DNA of 10,088 nucleotides from Ferruginibacter sp. Lineage in GTDB: Bacteria; Bacteroidota; Bacteroidia; Chitinophagales; Chitinophagaceae. This document shows, piece by piece, positions 7,180 to 10,088 of this stretch. The notes beneath the pieces were generated by a model. It made no database searches and had not been told where the DNA came from. It saw only the letters and a list, made by a program, of their open reading frames with translations. A program made the translations under genes and the position numbers. The first letter of the stretch is position 1. Each line of letters starts with the position of its first letter. The stretch spans positions 1-10,088 of the forward strand of contig JANYFI010000283.1 in NCBI GenBank assembly GCA_025362765.1, read 5' to 3'.

Positions 7180-8046
7180 ATGCTAAAAAAATTAAAACAA
7201 CGCTGGAAAGTGAATGGCATAAACCTGGTGCTGATTATTTTTACTTTTGCGCTTGGAGGAAGCCTTTGTGCTATTACAGCAAGAAAAATAATGGCGCTTA
7301 CACCTATAGAAGAAAGATTTATTTGGCTACTCATTTATATTGTATTGATTACCCTTCTTTGGCCTTTTTTTGTATTGCTTATTAGTATTCCAATGGGACA
7401 GTTCGTTTTTTTTAAAGATTATCTTTCAAAAGTGTGGAATAACCTATCCGGAAAAAAGTCAACTGTTCCATTGATAGCAGTTTTTGCCAGCGGCGCGGGA
7501 AGTAATGCCCAAAAAATTATTGAGTATTTCGAGGCAAGACCTGCTGCTGGAAAAGTAAAGCTGATTGTTTGCAGTAAAGCAGGGGCTGGAGTATTAAAAA
7601 TTGCTTATCAGCATCAGATTGATACCATTTTACTTGACAAAGAAATTTTTTTTCATTCTGATGCCTATATCATTGAATTAAAAAACCGCAATATCCAATT
7701 TATTGTGCTGGCGGGTTTTTTGTGGAAAGTTCCTTCCACTCTAATAAAAGCATACCCCAATAAAATTATCAACATCCATCCTGCTTTACTGCCCAAATAT
7801 GGGGGCAAGGGCATGTATGGCAATCATGTTCATGAGGCTGTAATTTCAGCCCGTGATACAGAAAGTGGTATTACCATTCATTTTGTAGACGAACTGTACG
7901 ATCATGGAAATATCATTTTTCAGGCAAACTGCAATATCGCTGCCACAGACGATGCAAAAGATTTGGCAAATAAAATTCATTTGCTGGAGCATGAGCACTA
8001 CCCTGTAATTATTGAGCGGGTCTTAAAAATGCAAAATCGCAGTTAA
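7180..8046 (+). CDS. purN: Two-helix membrane domain (DUF6787-like) fused to phosphoribosylglycinamide formyltransferase
   Basis: A 288-residue protein with two parts. Residues 1-92 are a membrane domain: a basic start (MLKKLKQRWKVNG), helices at about 13-35 and 45-72, and the segment LLWPFFVLLISIPMGQFVFF (59-78). I recognise this as like the DUF6787 family of small Bacteroidota membrane proteins. Residues about 98-283 are a complete PurN, which transfers formyl from 10-formyltetrahydrofolate to glycinamide ribonucleotide in purine synthesis. The GAR-binding loop ASGAGSN (103-109) and the catalytic residues Asn198 and His200 in INIHPALLPKYGGKGMYG and Asp241 in YDHG are all present. Bacterial PurN is normally soluble and about 190-215 residues. 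Two helices with a cytoplasmic N-terminus would leave PurN in the cytoplasm, where its substrates are. There is no stop or ATG at the junction. A TTG at 7471 or GTG at 7432 could start a separate PurN. The ATG at 7180 is preferred over upstream in-frame codons because it begins the family-like sequence. Confidence 0.85.
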   Translation: MLKKLKQRWKVNGINLVLIIFTFALGGSLCAITARKIMALTPIEERFIWLLIYIVLITLLWPFFVLLISIPMGQFVFFKDYLSKVWNNLSGKKSTVPLIAVFASGAGSNAQKIIEYFEARPAAGKVKLIVCSKAGAGVLKIAYQHQIDTILLDKEIFFHSDAYIIELKNRNIQFIVLAGFLWKVPSTLIKAYPNKIINIHPALLPKYGGKGMYGNHVHEAVISARDTESGITIHFVDELYDHGNIIFQANCNIAATDDAKDLANKIHLLEHEHYPVIIERVLKMQNRS

Positions 8047-8088
8047 AAGACTTGTTAATTACCGCTAACATCTTATGTTAGTGTAATA

Positions 8089-8113
8089 TTGTTTTTTTAA
8101 TTTTTATACTTTG
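8089..8113 (+). promoter_or_regulatory. Promoter-like element at the start of the exported-protein gene
   Basis: TACTTTG (8107-8113) resembles the Bacteroidota -7 element but has one variable base instead of two. A TTG (8089-8091) lies 15 bases upstream, a little close. The element overlaps the only upstream start candidate, TTG 8111. If it is real, the transcript would begin near 8117-8120, after that codon. This conflict makes either the promoter or the start uncertain. Confidence 0.25.
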
Positions 8114-8875
8114 CAGATTTTTATAAAGACTTTTTTTTGCATCATTTTTTTTTCAGTTACTGCGGGCTCAGTTACTGCACAGCTGACAATTACTGGAACT
8201 GTTTTTGATTCAAGCAGAACCGTACCTGTTAAGGGGGTAACAGTGAAAAGCACAGGCGGTATGACGGCCACTACAGATTCTTCCGGTCATTATGAGATTG
8301 GTGCAAACGACAAAGATTCGCTCACTTTCATCTATAATAATAAACCCACAGCGAGGTTTGCCGTTAAGCAAATAGAAAATATCGGCAACTTTGATATCTC
8401 ATTACATATCAGATTGGCAGAAAAATTCAGGACATTAAAAGAAGTGAGGGTTTTTACCAGAAGTTATAAAGAAGACTCTATCAACAACCGGGAGGAGTAT
8501 GCTAAAATTTTTAATTACCAACGGCCCGGTATTAAGACCTCAGTATCTAACTACTCAGGCGGTGGCGGCCTTGACCTGGATGAATTCATCAACATTTTTC
8601 GCTTTAAAAGAAATAAGCGTCAAAAGTACATGCAGAACCGGCTGCTGGAGCAGGAGCAGGAAACTTATACCAACTATCGCTTTAATAAAACCCTCGTAAA
8701 AAGAATTACTCACCTTGAAGGGGCAAATCTAGATACATTCATGGTTCGTTACCGGCCCGATTATCAATTTACACATAACACCACCACCGCTGTTTTTTAC
8801 CAGTATATTTTAAATGCCTCTTACCAATACAGAAAAGAATTATTGACAGGCCCAGGTATAAATGATAGTCATTGA
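8111..8875 (+). CDS. Exported CarboxypepD_reg-like domain protein, function unknown
   Basis: A protein of about 254 residues. Residues 1-23 are a signal peptide, very rich in Phe and Ile, ending SVTA before Gln24. Residues about 25-105 form a CarboxypepD_reg-like beta-sandwich: LTITGTVFDSS ... PVKGVTV ... TDSSGHYEI, the usual start of this domain in Bacteroidota. The rest (about 108-245) has the pattern VRVFTRSYKEDSINNREEYAKIF, a Gly-rich SGGGGLDLDEFINIFRFKR segment, then a basic/acidic helix and YRPDYQF. This pattern is typical of a family of short exported Bacteroidota proteins without a TonB barrel; no function is established that I know of. The protein is probably periplasmic or surface-attached. 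The frame has no ATG before codon 51. The start is taken as TTG 8111, but ATT 8117 is possible. T8 (8131-8138) and T9 (8145-8153) runs lie in the signal-peptide codons. Confidence 0.8.
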   Translation: MQIFIKTFFCIIFFSVTAGSVTAQLTITGTVFDSSRTVPVKGVTVKSTGGMTATTDSSGHYEIGANDKDSLTFIYNNKPTARFAVKQIENIGNFDISLHIRLAEKFRTLKEVRVFTRSYKEDSINNREEYAKIFNYQRPGIKTSVSNYSGGGGLDLDEFINIFRFKRNKRQKYMQNRLLEQEQETYTNYRFNKTLVKRITHLEGANLDTFMVRYRPDYQFTHNTTTAVFYQYILNASYQYRKELLTGPGINDSH

Positions 8876-8899
8876 TTAGGCGGGAAATTGATATTTTTG
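8872..8899 (+). promoter_or_regulatory. Bacteroidota-type promoter of the gene at 8909
   Basis: TATTTTTG (8892-8899) is an exact match to the -7 consensus TAnnTTTG, with a TTG (8872-8874) 17 bases upstream, inside the accepted range. The -33 part overlaps the stop codon of the preceding gene. Transcription would begin about 3-6 bases before the ATG at 8909, giving a nearly leaderless mRNA. It also argues against the in-frame TTG at 8888 as the start, because that codon would lie upstream of the transcript. Confidence 0.55.
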
Positions 8900-8908
8900 G
8901 AAAAAATT

Positions 8909-9451
8909 ATGGATCAAACAACCCTGGGAATTGGCACAAGATTACAACATACTCAATTTGGGCCCGGCGTTATAATCGGGGTACGTTACGCCACTTATCT
9001 TATTTCGTATATTAACCATGGCACAAAAGAAATAGATAAAACTGATAGTAACCTCGACGAAATTATTCCCGAAAACATCACGGCAGAAGTAGAGACGGTG
9101 TCTGAAACCGAAAAATCGCTGTTAAAAATATTACGCTTGTGGGGTAATCCTATGGAAATTGTTCCATTGGGAGACAAATGGATTGGCGGTATTTTGTTGT
9201 TGCAACCGGCAGACAAAAATTTGAAACCAAAAGAAATTCCAATAGCTGATTTTTTTCATAAAATAGTACTCCTTCGAGACAGGCTTAGGGTGCTGGAGCA
9301 AAGCATCAACAGCAACAAAAAGCTAAATGATGAAGAAAAAGTAAACATACAACAGTACATTACCCGTTGCTATGGTTCACTTACCACATTTAATGTACTA
9401 TTTAAAGACAAAGAACATTGGTTTGTAGGAGACAAAAGCGGAGAAAACTGA
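8909..9451 (+). CDS. Small protein with N-terminal UvrD-tail-like (tudor/KOW-like) domain, function unknown
   Basis: A complete 180-residue soluble protein. The N-terminus (about 6-53) has the pattern GIGTRLQHTQFGPGVIIGV ... YLISYINHGTKEID, which resembles the tudor-like C-terminal domain of UvrD/PcrA helicases (GxRVxHxxFGxGxVxxV, then a strand and a glycine turn). In those helicases the domain contacts RNA polymerase; a like role here is only a guess. The middle (about 66-115) includes WGNPMEIVPLGDKWIGGILLLQP. The C-terminal half is mostly helical and charged (about 113-150). There is no signal peptide or membrane helix, so it is probably cytoplasmic. The ATG at 8909 is chosen because a clear promoter ends ten bases upstream. 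It is 33 bases from the exported-protein gene but seems to have its own promoter. Confidence 0.75.
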   Translation: MDQTTLGIGTRLQHTQFGPGVIIGVRYATYLISYINHGTKEIDKTDSNLDEIIPENITAEVETVSETEKSLLKILRLWGNPMEIVPLGDKWIGGILLLQPADKNLKPKEIPIADFFHKIVLLRDRLRVLEQSINSNKKLNDEEKVNIQQYITRCYGSLTTFNVLFKDKEHWFVGDKSGEN

Positions 9452-9552
9452 AATAATCTTACCCACACTTTTTTTACTTTTGAGGCTAGCGCGGCGACTT
9501 TTTAATCATACTTTTATTAAGGGTATTTTTACAGATTAAACTGAATATATAA

Positions 9553-9597
9553 TTATTGGAAGGTGTTGTTAAAAATAAATCATATTATTTCCAATAA
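9553..9597. other. Inverted repeat in the convergent spacer
   Basis: TTATTGGAA (9553-9561) and TTCCAATAA (9589-9597) are perfect 9-base inverted arms around a 27-base AT-rich loop, midway between the two convergent genes. The stem has only two GC pairs and a long loop, so it would be a poor intrinsic terminator. It could be a protein-binding dyad or a weak bidirectional termination structure. Confidence 0.35.
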
Positions 9598-9610
9598 ATG
9601 TTTAATTGAC

Positions 9611-9627
9611 TTAACAGATCCTGTTAA
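9611..9627 (-). terminator. Hairpin overlapping the stop codon of the E1 gene
   Basis: TTAACAG-ATC-CTGTTAA is a perfect 7-base inverted repeat with a 3-base loop, covering the TAA stop at 9624-9626. No T-run follows on the minus strand, so it is at best a partial terminator or an mRNA end-protecting hairpin. Confidence 0.3.
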
Positions 9628-10088
9628 TAACTCATCAGCTTGTCCATGCAATCACCCAGGCGGCTATATGCCATGAAGTTTTTTTCCAGTTCAATATTAA
9701 AAGGGATAGGGCTGTCAAGGCTTGCGCAACGCATGATAGGCGCATCCAAAAATTCAAAACAATTTTCTGCAACCCAGGCGCCTATTTCACCCCCGATACC
9801 CCCTGTTAACGTATCCTCATGCAACAGCAATACTTTACCCGTTGCTGTTACGGCTGTTTTGATTGCTTCATAATCGAGCGGAAGCAAGCTTCTTAAATCA
9901 AGAATATACATTGAAAGGCCAGGGTGATCTTTTGCATATTGCATGGCCCAGTGTACGCCCGTGCCATAGGTAATAATACTAAGGTCACTGCCGGTTTGTA
10001 CCAGCCTTGCTTTCCCGATTTCAATTTCGAAATATTCATCCGGTACAGGGCCGCTGATACTCCGGTACAATGCTTTGTGTTCAAAAAA
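9624..10088 (-). CDS. 2-oxoacid dehydrogenase E1, beta-subunit C-terminal part (fragment)
   Basis: The last 154 codons of a gene that enters from the right edge, in frame at base 10088 (FFEHKALYRS ...). The first in-window initiator-like codon, TTG 10070, is internal to this conserved segment and is not the start. The sequence covers the end of the pyrimidine-binding domain and the transketolase C-terminal domain. Signatures are FFEHKALYR, EIEIGKARLVQTG, DLSIITYGTGV, DLRSLLPLD, LLLHEDTLTGGIGGEIGAW and SLDSPIPFNIELEKNF. E1 decarboxylates a 2-oxoacid with thiamine diphosphate and passes the acyl group to lipoyl E2. In Bacteroidota such sequences often belong to a fused alpha/beta E1 annotated for branched-chain 2-oxoacids. 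The fragment cannot show whether the gene is fused or whether the substrate is branched-chain oxoacid or pyruvate. It is convergent with the plus-strand genes and unrelated to the act operon. Confidence 0.9.
   Translation of the reverse strand, partial: FFEHKALYRSISGPVPDEYFEIEIGKARLVQTGSDLSIITYGTGVHWAMQYAKDHPGLSMYILDLRSLLPLDYEAIKTAVTATGKVLLLHEDTLTGGIGGEIGAWVAENCFEFLDAPIMRCASLDSPIPFNIELEKNFMAYSRLGDCMDKLMSY

Noticed and set aside
8888..8908. TTG 8888 as the start of the UvrD-tail-like gene.
   Set aside because: It lies upstream of or inside the TATTTTTG promoter element; the ATG at 8909 begins the conserved-looking sequence.
9475..9482. TACTTTTG as a plus-strand promoter for a small RNA.
   Set aside because: It matches the -7 consensus, but no TTG lies at the right distance upstream, and such short AT-rich matches are expected by chance.
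10070..10088. Start of the E1 gene at TTG 10070.
   Set aside because: The frame is open to the window edge with conserved residues FFEHKA before it, so the gene is cut by the window rather than starting there.

Overview
The window looks like a chromosomal segment of a Bacteroidota bacterium, most likely family Chitinophagaceae or a close relative. The evidence is the moderately AT-rich composition, starts without clear Shine-Dalgarno sequences, promoter-like elements of the Bacteroidota type (TTG / TAnnTTTG), the alternative complex III gene order, and a carboxypeptidase-regulatory-like protein typical of the phylum. The family-level placement is inferred from protein style, not from a search.

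Minus strand, 1-6948: the first five genes of an alternative complex III (ACIII) operon, in transcription order actA (5707-6948), actB (2404-5610), actC (794-2245), actD (165-758) and the start of actE (1-106, cut by the window edge). ACIII is a membrane quinol oxidoreductase that replaces the bc1 complex. ActC sits in the membrane at the quinol side. ActB carries a relay of iron-sulfur clusters. ActA (six haem motifs here) and ActE pass electrons towards a periplasmic acceptor or a terminal oxidase. ActD is a small accessory membrane subunit. A good Bacteroidota promoter lies about 46 bases upstream of the actA ATG and fixes the start. The junctions between genes hold short tandem repeats: 8-mers between actA and actB, 7-mers between actC and actD. 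The actB-actC junction is unusually long and carries a possible interspersed repeat.

Plus strand, 7180-9451, divergent from actA: a gene encoding a two-helix membrane domain (DUF6787-like) joined in frame to a complete PurN-type glycinamide ribonucleotide formyltransferase; an exported protein with a CarboxypepD_reg-like domain and no ATG start; and a small protein with an N-terminal UvrD/PcrA-tail-like (tudor/KOW-like) domain, with its own near-leaderless promoter.

Minus strand, 9624-10088, convergent with the plus-strand group: the C-terminal part of a thiamine-dependent 2-oxoacid dehydrogenase E1 (beta subunit, or beta half of a fused alpha/beta E1), entering from the right edge. The 172-base convergent spacer contains two inverted repeats.

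Most of the window is core metabolism. The most unusual item is the membrane-domain-PurN fusion. The intergenic repeats and the non-ATG exported gene are secondary points of interest. I found no CRISPR array, transposon, tRNA or rRNA.
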